DNA from: Burkholderia sp. MS389 | GTDB lineage: Bacteria > Pseudomonadota > Gammaproteobacteria > Burkholderiales > Burkholderiaceae | Length of the DNA: 64,000 nt | Assembly (NCBI RefSeq): GCF_016899425.1 | Contig: NZ_CP045994.1 | Coordinates: forward strand, 3,286,001-3,350,000 | Direction of reading: 5' to 3' | In this document: one piece after another, positions 17,006-28,134 of the stretch | Layout: the number at the start of each line of letters is the position of its first letter | Numbering within the stretch: position 1 is the first letter of the stretch | The notes under the pieces: model-generated | What the model saw: only the letters and a program-made list of their open reading frames with translations | What the model was told of the DNA's origin: nothing | Databases searched by the model: none | Position numbers and translations under genes: made by a program

Positions 17006-18256
17006 ATGCCCAACCAGCCTGCCGACCTTCGCCCGAGTCACGCCCTGCCCCGCCGCTGGCTGCGCGTGGGCGTCGCGCTGGTCGCCGTACTGGTACTGCA
17101 CGCGCTTGCCGGATTCTGGCTGATGCGCAACCGCGAATCGTTCACGCCGCCGCCGTCCGCTGAGATCCCCGTGCAGATCGAACTGCTGAAACCGCAGCCG
17201 ATCGAGCGCCAGCCTGCGCCACCGGAACCGAAGCCGGTCGAACGTCCGGCCGCACCCAAGGCTGCCGCGCCGGAGGCCGCCCCGCCGAAACCCGCGCCGT
17301 CGCACGAGCCGGTCCTCACCTCCACGCAAACGGCCGAGCACGGCGAACCGCCGGCGGCCGCCGCATCCGCGGCGAGCGGCGCATCGGGGGCTTCGGGCAC
17401 GCAAGCCGCGTCGGCCGCGGGCACCAGCGCCGCGACGCCGGGGCCTGCCACGAGCGGCGTGAAGTTCGCCGCGCCGCCATCCGGCGACCTGCAATACGAC
17501 ACGTTCTACAACGGCATGCAGAACATGATCGGCACGATCCACTGGCGCACCGACGGGCACACGTACGACCTGTCGGTGTCGATGCCGGTGCCGTTCGTCG
17601 GCCCGTTCACCTATCGCAGCGAAGGCCGCATCGACGCGTTCGGCGTCGCGCCCGACCGTTACGTCGAGAAGCGCGGCAAGCGGCCGGAAGACATCGCGAT
17701 CTTCAACCGCGAGATCCGGCAGGTGGTGTTCACGCGCACGCCGAACAACGCGCCGCTGCCCGACGGCGTGCAGGACCGCTTCAGCATGCTGATGCAGTTG
17801 TCGGGGCTGCTGCGCGGCAATCCCGCCGCCTACAAGCCTGGCGTCACGCAGCAGTTCTTCGTGATCGACAACAACAGTGGCGAGACCTGGCCGATCACCG
17901 TGATCGGCGACGAGCAGGTGCAGACGCAGGCCGGCATCGTCGGCGCGCGCCACTTCATGCGCCTGCCGCGCCGCGACGGCGACACGCGCCGCATCGACAT
18001 GTGGCTCGCGCCGTCGCTCGGCTGGCTGCCCGCGCGGCTCGTGCAGACCGAGCCGAACGGTGCGCAGATCGAGCTGCTGTGGCACGGCCGCCTCGCCGCA
18101 CCGAACGTGCCTGCCGATGCAGCGCCCGGCGGCGCAACGAACGCGCCCACCGCGGCGTCGACGCCCCATGCATCGCCTGCGCCGCCTGCGGAACCGGCGC
18201 CATCGACACCGCCCGCGACGATGCAACCACCGGCGGCGTCGACTGTCACACAGTGA
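17006..18256 (+). CDS. DUF3108 domain protein, TonB-like N-terminus
   Basis: This 416-residue protein has an N-terminal membrane helix (about 20-38, VGVALVAVLVLHALAGFW). A Pro/Ala-rich periplasmic linker follows at about 55-150 with repeated PPEPKPVERPAAP-like stretches. A beta-rich DUF3108 domain lies at about 155-345 (YDTFYNGMQNMIGTIHW, RIDMWLAPSLGWLPARLV). The tail is again Pro/Ala-rich. DUF3108 is an uncharacterised envelope domain; the TonB-like layout suggests it spans the periplasm. It starts 113 bp after the IclR gene. Confidence 0.82.
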   Translation: MPNQPADLRPSHALPRRWLRVGVALVAVLVLHALAGFWLMRNRESFTPPPSAEIPVQIELLKPQPIERQPAPPEPKPVERPAAPKAAAPEAAPPKPAPSHEPVLTSTQTAEHGEPPAAAASAASGASGASGTQAASAAGTSAATPGPATSGVKFAAPPSGDLQYDTFYNGMQNMIGTIHWRTDGHTYDLSVSMPVPFVGPFTYRSEGRIDAFGVAPDRYVEKRGKRPEDIAIFNREIRQVVFTRTPNNAPLPDGVQDRFSMLMQLSGLLRGNPAAYKPGVTQQFFVIDNNSGETWPITVIGDEQVQTQAGIVGARHFMRLPRRDGDTRRIDMWLAPSLGWLPARLVQTEPNGAQIELLWHGRLAAPNVPADAAPGGATNAPTAASTPHASPAPPAEPAPSTPPATMQPPAASTVTQ

Positions 18257-18362
18257 TAAACGCACATGAATCGGCAATTTCGACCGATTACAGTTTTTCC
18301 GGAAATGGCCGATGACATTCTTTAACAACTATTTCAGTCCACCGGCTCACAATGAGAAACGT

Positions 18363-18391
18363 TTGATAGACATCGGCTTCTAACCGATACA
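18363..18391 (+). promoter_or_regulatory. Candidate sigma-70 promoter for the DUF3567 gene
   Basis: TTGATA (18363-18368) and GATACA (18386-18391) are 17 bp apart. The -10 match is weak. If used, the transcript would carry a leader of about 105 nt containing the hairpins listed next. Confidence 0.35.
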
Positions 18392-18477
18392 CCCCACGCA
18401 AACGGGAGAACGGGGTGTGCAGCGCAAGCCCCTTGAAACCGGCAAGGCTTGCCCCACCTAGGGGACAACAAGGCCAG
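18389..18477 (+). promoter_or_regulatory. Structured 5' leader of the DUF3567 gene
   Basis: Three consecutive potential hairpins precede the gene. The first is ACACCCC/GGGGTGT (18389-18395 with 18412-18418). The second is AAGCCCCTTG paired with CAAGGCTT, with a two-base bulge, at about 18427-18451. The third is a short CCCC/GGGG stem around 18453-18466. The ribosome site GAGGAG follows outside them. I match it to no known riboswitch class. Confidence 0.45.
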
Positions 18478-18503
18478 ATGCCACTGCGAAGAGGAGTGCC
18501 GCC

Positions 18504-18761
18504 ATGCAAATGATCTACAACAGCCCCAATTACTGCGTCGTCGAATTTGCGCCGCAGGCCGGCCATCACCTGATGAATGCCGGCGGATACGAAATCGTCG
18601 ACAAGAACGCGCAGCGCGAAATCTTCATCGACGGCGAACTTGCCGAACGATTCCGCGCGCACGTGAAGCAGCTGATCGAGGATGAACCGTCGCTCGACGA
18701 GGTCGACGAATTCCTCGGACAATTCGACAGCCTGATGATGATGCCCGTCGTGCTGCACTGA
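18504..18761 (+). CDS. DUF3567 family small protein
   Basis: This 85-residue soluble acidic protein of a betaproteobacterial family has no known function. It opens MQMIYNSPNYCVVEF and ends with a Met-rich tail (DSLMMMPVVLH). GAGGAG lies 8-13 bases upstream of the ATG. It stands alone between a structured leader and a strong terminator, so it is probably monocistronic and well expressed. Confidence 0.85.
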   Translation: MQMIYNSPNYCVVEFAPQAGHHLMNAGGYEIVDKNAQREIFIDGELAERFRAHVKQLIEDEPSLDEVDEFLGQFDSLMMMPVVLH

Positions 18762-18837
18762 CGACTCGCGGCCCGGCGCGTCACGCGGCCGGGCCATTCG
18801 CCGCGCATCGATGCGGCGCCGCGTGCACTCCGATCCT

Positions 18838-18872
18838 GCCCCCGTCCGGCTCGCCGGCGGGGGCTTTCCTTT
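18838..18872 (+). terminator. Rho-independent terminator of the DUF3567 gene
   Basis: GCCCCCG (18838-18844) pairs with CGGGGGC (18858-18864), with an inner CCGG/CCGG extension, followed by TTTCCTTT. Confidence 0.8.
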
Positions 18873-18925
18873 GGCGGCCCGTCCGGCCCATGCGGCGAGG
18901 GCCGACGACCGCTTGACGCACCGGC

Positions 18926-18931
18926 TACAAT
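18926..18931 (+). promoter_or_regulatory. Candidate -10 box of metH
   Basis: TACAAT in GGCTACAATGACGG, 33 nt before the first metH ATG. No good -35 at 17 bp. No cobalamin riboswitch features are seen between the terminator and the start. Confidence 0.35.
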
Positions 18932-18964
18932 GACGGTTTTCCCGTCTTCGCCGATTTTCCGCCC

Positions 18965-20032
18965 ATGTCCGCGACTCCTCTCGCCGCTTCCGTCCCGCTC
19001 GACGCGCGCTACACGCGCGGCGCCGCCCTGCCCGCGCTGCTGAAATCGCGCATCCTGATCCTCGACGGCGCGATGGGCACGATGATCCAGCGCTACAAGC
19101 TCGACGAAGCCGCGTATCGCGGCGAGCGCTTCAAGGATTTCCCGCGCGACATCAAGGGCAACAACGAGCTGCTGTCGCTCACGCAGCCGCAGATCATCCG
19201 CGAGATCCACGACCAGTACTTCGCGGCCGGCGCCGACATCGTCGAAACCAACACGTTCGGCGCGACGACCGTCGCCCAGGCCGACTACGGGATGGAAGCG
19301 CTCGTCGTCGAGATGAACGTCGAATCGGCGAAGCTTGCGCGCGAATCGGCCGCGAAATACGCGACGCCGACCAAGCCGCGCTTCGTCGCGGGCGCGATCG
19401 GACCGACGCCGAAGACGGCCAGCATCTCGCCGGACGTCAACGATCCGGGCGCACGCAACGTCACGTTCGACGAGCTGCGCACGTCGTACTACCAGCAGGC
19501 GAAGGCGCTGCTCGACGGCGGCGTCGACCTGTTCCTCGTCGAGACGATCTTCGACACGCTGAACGCGAAAGCCGCGCTGTTCGCGCTCGACGAACTGTTC
19601 GAGAACACCGGCGAGCGCCTGCCGATCATGATCTCGGGCACCGTCACCGATGCGTCGGGCCGGATCCTGTCGGGCCAGACGGTCGAGGCGTTCTGGAATT
19701 CGCTGCGTCACGCGAAGCCGCTCACGTTCGGGCTGAACTGCGCGCTCGGCGCGGCGCTGATGCGCCCGTACATCGCCGAGCTCGCGAAGCTGTGCGACAC
19801 CTACGTGTCGTGCTACCCGAACGCGGGCCTGCCGAACCCGATGAGCGACACCGGTTTCGACGAAACGCCCGACGTCACGTCGGGCCTCTTGAAGGAATTC
19901 GCGCAGGCCGGGCTCGTGAACCTCGCGGGCGGCTGCTGCGGCACGACGCCCGAGCACATCGCCGAGATCGCGAAGGCGCTCGCCGACGTGAAGCCGCGCC
20001 GCTGGCCGAACCAGTACAGCGACAACGCCTGA
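18965..20032 (+). CDS. metH: Methionine synthase, homocysteine-binding module (separate subunit)
   Basis: This 355-residue protein is the first module of cobalamin-dependent methionine synthase, which binds zinc-activated homocysteine. It has [12 protein letters not shown] (31-42) and zinc ligands Cys259 (FGLNC) and Cys324/Cys325 ([10 protein letters not shown]). It ends with a proper stop, and the next module starts 41 bp later in its own gene. In E. coli both are one polypeptide of about 1227 aa; here the enzyme is made as two chains. Both halves look intact, so this is a natural split and not a frameshift. Confidence 0.93.
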   Translation: MSATPLAASVPLDARYTRGAALPALLKSRILILDGAMGTMIQRYKLDEAAYRGERFKDFPRDIKGNNELLSLTQPQIIREIHDQYFAAGADIVETNTFGATTVAQADYGMEALVVEMNVESAKLARESAAKYATPTKPRFVAGAIGPTPKTASISPDVNDPGARNVTFDELRTSYYQQAKALLDGGVDLFLVETIFDTLNAKAALFALDELFENTGERLPIMISGTVTDASGRILSGQTVEAFWNSLRHAKPLTFGLNCALGAALMRPYIAELAKLCDTYVSCYPNAGLPNPMSDTGFDETPDVTSGLLKEFAQAGLVNLAGGCCGTTPEHIAEIAKALADVKPRRWPNQYSDNA

Positions 20033-20073
20033 CCGACCGCCCCACGTCCATCATCAAAAGAATTCGCACCGCC

Positions 20074-22791
<2,718 letters not shown>

Positions 22792-22811
22792 TCGACGCAA
22801 ATTTCATCAGA

Positions 22812-22846
22812 CAAAAGAAAAAGCCCGCTCGAACGCGGGCTTTTTT
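22812..22846. terminator. Bidirectional terminator between metH and the DUF1840 gene
   Basis: AGCCCGC (22822-22828) pairs with GCGGGCT (22835-22841), flanked by an A-rich run on the left and TTTTTT on the right. It can therefore end both the metH transcript and the convergent DUF1840 transcript. Confidence 0.85.
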
Positions 22847-22885
22847 CGTGTCGGGCGAACCGTTCGATCCGCCAGGCAAGGACGC

Positions 22886-23209
22886 TCAGAAGCCCCAGTG
22901 CACGTCGGCCTGGCCCGCCTTCGCTTCGCGCAGCATCGTCAGGAACGGCGCGACGCGCTGGGCCAGGCTCGGCGGCACTTCATGGTGCGCGTGGTCGGCT
23001 TCGTCCTCGTGGAAATGGCCGGCGTGCTCGGCGCGCTCCTGCTTCGCCTGCGCGACCGCGCCTTCCAGCTTGGCGATCGCGTGGTCCAGTTCGTCGTGCG
23101 TAATGACACCGCGCTCGCCCAGCTGCTTGCCGACGAGACCCAGCACATACACGGCGAAATCCTTCAGCACGTCGAGATCCTGTGCCGCCTTGCTCTTGAA
23201 CGTAATCAT
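22886..23209 (-). CDS. DUF1840 domain protein
   Basis: This 107-residue acidic protein of unknown function begins MITFKSKAAQDLDVLKDFA and has a His/Glu-rich middle (HAGHFHEDEADHAHHE, about 67-82) that could bind metal. AGGGAA precedes the ATG. An upstream in-frame ATG would add 61 residues with no family similarity. It is divergent from argS. Confidence 0.85.
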   Translation of the reverse strand: MITFKSKAAQDLDVLKDFAVYVLGLVGKQLGERGVITHDELDHAIAKLEGAVAQAKQERAEHAGHFHEDEADHAHHEVPPSLAQRVAPFLTMLREAKAGQADVHWGF

Positions 23210-23320
23210 GACAATTCCCTTTTCATCTTGTTGTGCCTGCGCGGCGCGGTTGGGGAACGCCGACAGACCGGCGTCCGGCCTCGCGGACGCGGACCGCCTG
23301 AGCGGCATATTAGCACCTGT

Positions 23321-23362
23321 TAAAATTCTGCGATCCCTGAAACGCGCGCTTAAAAAGCGCGC
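23321..23362 (+). promoter_or_regulatory. Candidate argS promoter box and leader hairpin
   Basis: TAAAAT (23321-23326, context GTTAAAATTCTG) is a plausible -10. Downstream, GCGCGCTT (23344-23351) and AAGCGCGC (23355-23362) form an 8-bp perfect stem with an AAA loop in the argS leader, 47 nt before the ATG. Confidence 0.4.
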
Positions 23363-23409
23363 CGGCGGGCCCGCGTTTCCGGCCGCCACCAACGAAGCCT
23401 TCTACCAGC

Positions 23410-25191
23410 ATGCTGCCAGCACACAAACAGACCCTCGAAGCCCTGCTCGCGGATAGCGTCAAGCAGGTCGCACACGCGCTGAAAGGCGCCGACGCGGCGT
23501 TCGTCGCCCCCGCCATCACGCTGGAGCGCCCGAAGGTCGCCGCGCACGGCGACGTCGCGTGCAACGTCGCGATGCAGCTCGCGAAGCCGCTCGGCGCGAA
23601 CCCGCGCCAGCTCGCCGAGCAGATCGTCGCCGCACTGACCGCGCAGCCGGCCGCGCAAGGCCTCGTCGAAGCCGCCGAGATCGCCGGCCCCGGCTTCATC
23701 AACCTGCGCCTGTCGGCCGCCGCGAAACAGGCGGTGATCGCCGCCGTGTTCGACCAGGGCCGCGCGTTCGGCACGTCGGATCGCGAGAAAGGCAAGCAGG
23801 TGCTGCTCGAATTCGTGTCGGCCAACCCGACCGGCCCGCTGCACGTCGGCCACGGCCGCCAGGCCGCGCTCGGCGACGTGCTCGCGAACGTGATCGCGAG
23901 TCAGGGCTATGCGGTACACCGCGAGTTCTACTACAACGACGCGGGCGTGCAGATCGGCAACCTGGCGATCTCGACGCAGGCGCGCGCCCGCGGCCTGAAG
24001 CCGGGCGACGCGGGCTGGCCGGAAGCCGCGTACAACGGCGAGTACATCGCCGACATCGCGCGCGACTACCTGAACGGCGAAACGGTCGCCGCGTCGGACG
24101 GCGAGCCGGTGAAGGGCGCGGGCGACGTCGAGGATCTCGACGCGATCCGCAAGTTCGCGGTCACGTACCTGCGTCGCGAGCAGGACATGGACCTGCAGGC
24201 GTTCGGCGTGAAGTTCGACCAGTACTACCTCGAGTCGTCGCTGTACAGCGAAGGCCGCGTCGAGCAGACGGTCGACGCGCTGGTCAAGGCCGGCATGACC
24301 TACGAGCAGGACGGCGCGCTGTGGCTGCGCACGACCGACGAAGGCGACGACAAGGATCGCGTGATGCGCAAGTCGGACGGCACGTACACGTACTTCGTGC
24401 CGGACGTCGCGTACCACGTGACGAAGTGGGAGCGCGGCTTCACGAAGGTGATCAACATCCAGGGTTCGGACCACCACGGCACGATCGCGCGCGTGCGCGC
24501 CGGCCTGCAGGGGCTGCACATCGGGATCCCGAAAGGCTATCCCGACTACGTGCTGCACAAGATGGTCACGGTGATGCGCGACGGCCAGGAAGTGAAGATC
24601 TCGAAGCGCGCGGGCAGCTACGTGACGGTGCGCGACCTGATCGAATGGTCGGGCGGCGCGGCCGCGGGCCAGGAAGCGGCACCCGACCTGATCGACGAGG
24701 CGACCATCACGCGCGGCCGCGACGCGGTGCGTTTCTTCCTGATCTCGCGCAAGGCCGATACCGAGTTCGTGTTCGACATCGACCTCGCACTGAAACAGAA
24801 CGACGAAAACCCGGTCTATTACGTCCAGTACGCGCATGCGCGGATCTGCTCGGTGCTCAACGAACTGAAGTCGCGCTACAACGTCGACGTCGCGCAACTG
24901 CCGGGCGCCGACCTGTCGCAACTGACGAGCGCGCAAGCGGCGTCGCTGATGCAGAAGCTCGCCGAGTATCCGGACATGCTCACGCACGCGGCGAACGAGC
25001 TGGCGCCGCACGCGGTCGCGTTCTACTTGCGCGATCTCGCTGGCGAATTCCACTCGTTCTACAATGCGGAGCGCGTGCTGGTCGACGACGAAGCGCCGCG
25101 CAATGCGCGCGCCGCGCTGCTCGCCGCGACCCGGCAGGTGCTCGAGAACGGCCTGGCGGTGCTCGGCGTATCCGCGCCCGCCAAGATGTAA
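23410..25191 (+). CDS. argS: Arginyl-tRNA synthetase
   Basis: This 593-residue class I synthetase charges tRNA-Arg. It has the N-terminal Add-1 domain (about 1-110), the HIGH-type motif HVGHGR (145-150), the KMSKS equivalent KISKRAG (about 397-403), the signature [21 protein letters not shown] segment ([14 protein letters not shown]) and the DALR anticodon-binding C-terminus. The length is normal for ArgS (about 575-595). Confidence 0.97.
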   Translation: MLPAHKQTLEALLADSVKQVAHALKGADAAFVAPAITLERPKVAAHGDVACNVAMQLAKPLGANPRQLAEQIVAALTAQPAAQGLVEAAEIAGPGFINLRLSAAAKQAVIAAVFDQGRAFGTSDREKGKQVLLEFVSANPTGPLHVGHGRQAALGDVLANVIASQGYAVHREFYYNDAGVQIGNLAISTQARARGLKPGDAGWPEAAYNGEYIADIARDYLNGETVAASDGEPVKGAGDVEDLDAIRKFAVTYLRREQDMDLQAFGVKFDQYYLESSLYSEGRVEQTVDALVKAGMTYEQDGALWLRTTDEGDDKDRVMRKSDGTYTYFVPDVAYHVTKWERGFTKVINIQGSDHHGTIARVRAGLQGLHIGIPKGYPDYVLHKMVTVMRDGQEVKISKRAGSYVTVRDLIEWSGGAAAGQEAAPDLIDEATITRGRDAVRFFLISRKADTEFVFDIDLALKQNDENPVYYVQYAHARICSVLNELKSRYNVDVAQLPGADLSQLTSAQAASLMQKLAEYPDMLTHAANELAPHAVAFYLRDLAGEFHSFYNAERVLVDDEAPRNARAALLAATRQVLENGLAVLGVSAPAKM

Positions 25192-25200
25192 GGATGTCAG

Positions 25201-25222
25201 CGCGGCCCCGAACCGGGCCGCG
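25201..25222 (+). terminator. Hairpin after argS
   Basis: CGCGGCCC and GGGCCGCG form an 8-bp stem with a 6-nt loop, 9 bp after the argS stop. There is no T-run. Confidence 0.35.
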
Positions 25223-25311
25223 AATGGCCGCGGCAGCACCGGCCGGCGGATGCCCGTCGCCGGATGCCCGCCGCGGCCCTCTCACGATTCTTTTTGCAGG
25301 TGACTCAAGCA

Positions 25312-26211
25312 ATGGCACAACCACGCCGAACTTCGAAGCAATCGAAACAAGCAGGAGGGACATTTCTTGGAATCGTGCTGGGCCTGATCGTCGGCCTCGC
25401 GATCGCGGTGGTGGTGGCGCTGTACATCACGCGTTCGCCGTCGCCGTTCGTGTCGAAGGTCGCGCCGCCGCCGGCCGACAACGGCGCGAGCCAGCCGCAG
25501 CAGTTCGACCCGAACCGCGCGCTGCAGGGCAAGACGCCCGGCCAGCCGGTGCCGCAGGCCGCGCAATCCGCGCCGCCCAACACCGCGCCCGGCCAGGCCG
25601 CGAACCAGACCCAGAACGGCCTGCTGCCCGAGCCGCAGATCGTCGAAGTGCCGCCGTCGGGCAACACGAACGGCGCCACCGGCTCGAACAACACCGCCGC
25701 GTCGAACAATCCGTCGTCGGGCAACGGCGTCGCCGTCGCACCGAAGCCGGCCGACACCACGCCGCCGCCGAAGAAGACGCAGCAAGCGCAGCAGCAACAG
25801 CAGCAAGGCGGCGAGGACGACCTCGCACGCTTCGCCGCGCAGAAGCAGGCGCAGCAGGCCGCCGCGCAAAAGCAGCAGCAACAGCAGCAGGCCGCGAACA
25901 CGCCGAAGCCGACGTCGTCGGCCGCAGCCGCCGCGGCAACCACGGCGAAGCCGCCGACCGCGAACGACGCGAACACCGGCTACTTCCTGCAGGTCGGTGC
26001 ATACAAGACGGAAGGCGATGCCGAGCAGCAGCGTGCGCGCCTCGGCTTCCAGGGCTTCGAGTCGAAGGTGTCGAAGCGCGACGTCAGCGGCGTGACCTAC
26101 TTCCGCGTGCGCGTCGGCCCGTTCTCGAAGTTCGAGGATATGAACTCGGCCCGTCAGCGCCTGTCCGATGCAGGTGTCGACACGGCGGTGATCCGCTTCA
26201 CGAAGCAGTAA
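25312..26211 (+). CDS. SPOR-domain envelope protein (FtsN-like layout)
   Basis: This 299-residue protein has a short cytoplasmic tail, one membrane helix (about 18-42) and a long low-complexity periplasmic linker rich in Pro, Ala, Asn and Gln (about 48-215, with runs such as QQAQQQQQQGG). The C-terminal SPOR domain (about 222-299) contains YFLQVGAYKTEGDAE and YFRVRVGPFSKFED. SPOR domains bind denuded septal peptidoglycan, and this layout is that of FtsN-type division proteins, but identity with FtsN is not certain. The ATG at 25312 follows GCAGGTGACTCAAGC. Confidence 0.85.
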   Translation: MAQPRRTSKQSKQAGGTFLGIVLGLIVGLAIAVVVALYITRSPSPFVSKVAPPPADNGASQPQQFDPNRALQGKTPGQPVPQAAQSAPPNTAPGQAANQTQNGLLPEPQIVEVPPSGNTNGATGSNNTAASNNPSSGNGVAVAPKPADTTPPPKKTQQAQQQQQQGGEDDLARFAAQKQAQQAAAQKQQQQQQAANTPKPTSSAAAAAATTAKPPTANDANTGYFLQVGAYKTEGDAEQQRARLGFQGFESKVSKRDVSGVTYFRVRVGPFSKFEDMNSARQRLSDAGVDTAVIRFTKQ

Positions 26212-26239
26212 GCCAACCGGCCGCGTCCACGCAGAACCC

Positions 26240-26254
26240 GTTACGTTCCGTAAC
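26240..26254. repeat. Short palindrome upstream of dsbA
   Basis: GTTACG TTC CGTAAC is a perfect 6-bp inverted repeat 27 bp before the dsbA ATG. It could be a small mRNA hairpin or an operator half-site pair. Confidence 0.4.
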
Positions 26255-26281
26255 CCGAGCAACTGATTCGACGTTCACAAC

Positions 26282-26920
26282 ATGAAAAAACTACTTAGCA
26301 CGCTCCTTCTGTCCCTGGGCCTGGCCGCCGGCCTCGCGCAGGCTTCGCCTGCCGCGCCGGCCGCCGGCAAGGACTTCGAGGTGATGAAGTCGCCGCAGCC
26401 GGTGTCCGCGCCGGCCGGCAAGGTCGAGGTCATCGAGTTCTTCTGGTACGGCTGCCCGCATTGCTACGAATTCGAGCCGACGATCGAGGCCTGGGTGAAG
26501 AAACAGGGCAACAACATCGACTTCAAGCGCGTGCCGGTCGCATTCCGTGACGATTTCCTGCCGCACTCGAAGCTGTTCTACGCGGTGTCCGCGCTCGGCA
26601 TTTCCGAGAAGGTCACGCCGGCGATCTTCAACGCGATCCACAAGCAGAAGAACTATCTGCTCACGCCGCAGGCGCAGGCCGACTTCCTGGCTACGCAAGG
26701 CGTCGACAAGAAGAAGTTCATGGACGCGTACAACTCGTTCAGCGTGCAGGGCGAGGTGAACCAGTCGGCCAAGCTGCTGAAGGACTACGCGATCGACGGC
26801 GTGCCGACGGTCGTCGTCCAGGGCAAGTACAAGACGGGCCCCGCTTACACGAACAGCATCCCGGGTACCGCGCAGGTGCTCGACTTCCTCGTGAAGCAGG
26901 TTCAGGACAAGAAGCTCTGA
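26282..26920 (+). CDS. dsbA: Thiol:disulfide interchange protein DsbA
   Basis: This 212-residue periplasmic oxidoreductase puts disulfides into exported proteins. A cleavable signal peptide covers about residues 1-21 (cut after AQA). The thioredoxin-fold active site is FFWYGCPHCYEF with Cys58 and Cys61. The cis-proline region is DGVPTVVVQGKY near 177-188. The start codon is ATG-AAA-AAA, and the A-rich start is typical of a strong initiation site. Confidence 0.96.
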   Translation: MKKLLSTLLLSLGLAAGLAQASPAAPAAGKDFEVMKSPQPVSAPAGKVEVIEFFWYGCPHCYEFEPTIEAWVKKQGNNIDFKRVPVAFRDDFLPHSKLFYAVSALGISEKVTPAIFNAIHKQKNYLLTPQAQADFLATQGVDKKKFMDAYNSFSVQGEVNQSAKLLKDYAIDGVPTVVVQGKYKTGPAYTNSIPGTAQVLDFLVKQVQDKKL

Positions 26921-26939
26921 TCCCCACCCGCGCGCCGGC

Positions 26940-27713
26940 ATGACTACTCCGCTGAAGGTCTTCATCACCGGCGCGTCGAGCGGCCTCGGCCTCGCGATGG
27001 CCGAGGAATACGCCCGCCAGGGCGCCACGCTCGCGCTCGTCGCACGGCGCACCGATGCACTCGATGCGTTCGCGCGGCGGTTCCCGAAGCTGTCCATCTC
27101 CGTCTATTCCGCCGACGTGCGCGACGCCGACGCGCTCGCGACGGCCGCCGCGTCGTTCATCGCCGCGCACGGCTGCCCCGACGTCGTGATCGCGAACGCG
27201 GGCATCAGCCAGGGCGCCGTCACGGGCCAGGGCGATCTCGCCACGTTCCGCGACGTGATGGACATCAACTACTACGGGATGGTCGCGACGTTCGAGCCGT
27301 TCGTCGGCCCGATGACGGCCGCCCGCCACGGCACGCTGGTCGGCGTCGCGAGCGTCGCCGGCGTGCGCGGGCTGCCCGGCTCCGGCGCGTACAGCGCGTC
27401 GAAATCGGCCGCGATCAAGTATCTGGAAGCGTTGCGCGTCGAGCTGCGTCCGGCCGGCGTCGGCGTCGTGACGATCGCGCCCGGCTACATTCGCACGCCG
27501 ATGACCGCGCACAACCCGTACAAGATGCCGTTCCTGATGGACGCCGACCGCTTCGCCGCGCGTGCGGCGCGCGCGATCGCTCGGCAGCACGCGTTCCGCG
27601 TGATTCCGTGGCAGATGGGCGTCGTCGCGAAAGTGCTGCACGTGCTGCCGCGCTGGCTGTACGATCGCCTGTTCGAAAAGGCGCCGCGCAAGCCGAAGGC
27701 CGGCGCGCACTGA
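26940..27713 (+). CDS. SDR-family oxidoreductase
   Basis: This 257-residue NAD(P)-dependent short-chain dehydrogenase has cofactor motif TGASSGLG (10-17), NAG (86-88), catalytic Ser138, Tyr151 and Lys155 (YSASK), and PGYIRTPM. The C-terminal 40 residues (VIPWQMGVVAKVLHVLPRW) are hydrophobic and may touch membranes, as in the YdfG/DHRS7-like subgroup. It starts 19 bp after dsbA and may be in its operon. The substrate is unknown. Confidence 0.88.
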   Translation: MTTPLKVFITGASSGLGLAMAEEYARQGATLALVARRTDALDAFARRFPKLSISVYSADVRDADALATAAASFIAAHGCPDVVIANAGISQGAVTGQGDLATFRDVMDINYYGMVATFEPFVGPMTAARHGTLVGVASVAGVRGLPGSGAYSASKSAAIKYLEALRVELRPAGVGVVTIAPGYIRTPMTAHNPYKMPFLMDADRFAARAARAIARQHAFRVIPWQMGVVAKVLHVLPRWLYDRLFEKAPRKPKAGAH

Positions 27714-28134
27714 GTGCGTCGCGGATCCGGCGCGCGTCTCGCCGGATCGCTGTCGCGCCGCAGCCTGATCTGCATCGCCATACCGCGCGAATCCGTGCGG
27801 ATCTCTCCCCTCGTGTCGCACCGCTGCGGCGACCTGTTGGTTCCATTGAGCGCGCGGCGCCGCGCATTTCCGCCGCGCATTCGCAGCCGCCCGCCTCGCC
27901 CCGACCCGGAACGTCGCCTCCCACGCCGCGCTCGCACTACCCGCTCCGCCGCATCAACACCCGTTCCGTCGCGAACGCAGCCGTTTTTCGGTCAATTCGC
28001 TGCGTTCCGACGCCTTTTTTCACGCGTCGCGCGCTTTGACGGTATCCTATTCGCCAGCCGCGCGGCCCCGCCCGCTTCCGGGCCGCGCCTGCCTCCGTCA
28101 TCCAGCGAAAAACACACGCCACGTGGGAGATCCT
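27714..28134. other. Gap upstream of the peptide-binding protein gene
   Basis: 421 bp with no supported gene. Codon bias is lost in all frames. GTGGGAG lies 8 bases before the ATG of the next gene. No clear terminator for the SDR gene is seen. Confidence 0.5.

Noticed and set aside
18762..18964. Cobalamin riboswitch before metH
   Set aside because: The short gap is filled by a terminator and a TACAAT box; no B12-box sequence is present.
25780..25900. Repeat array resembling CRISPR or a minisatellite
   Set aside because: It is in-frame Gln-rich coding sequence of the SPOR linker with no spacer-repeat structure.
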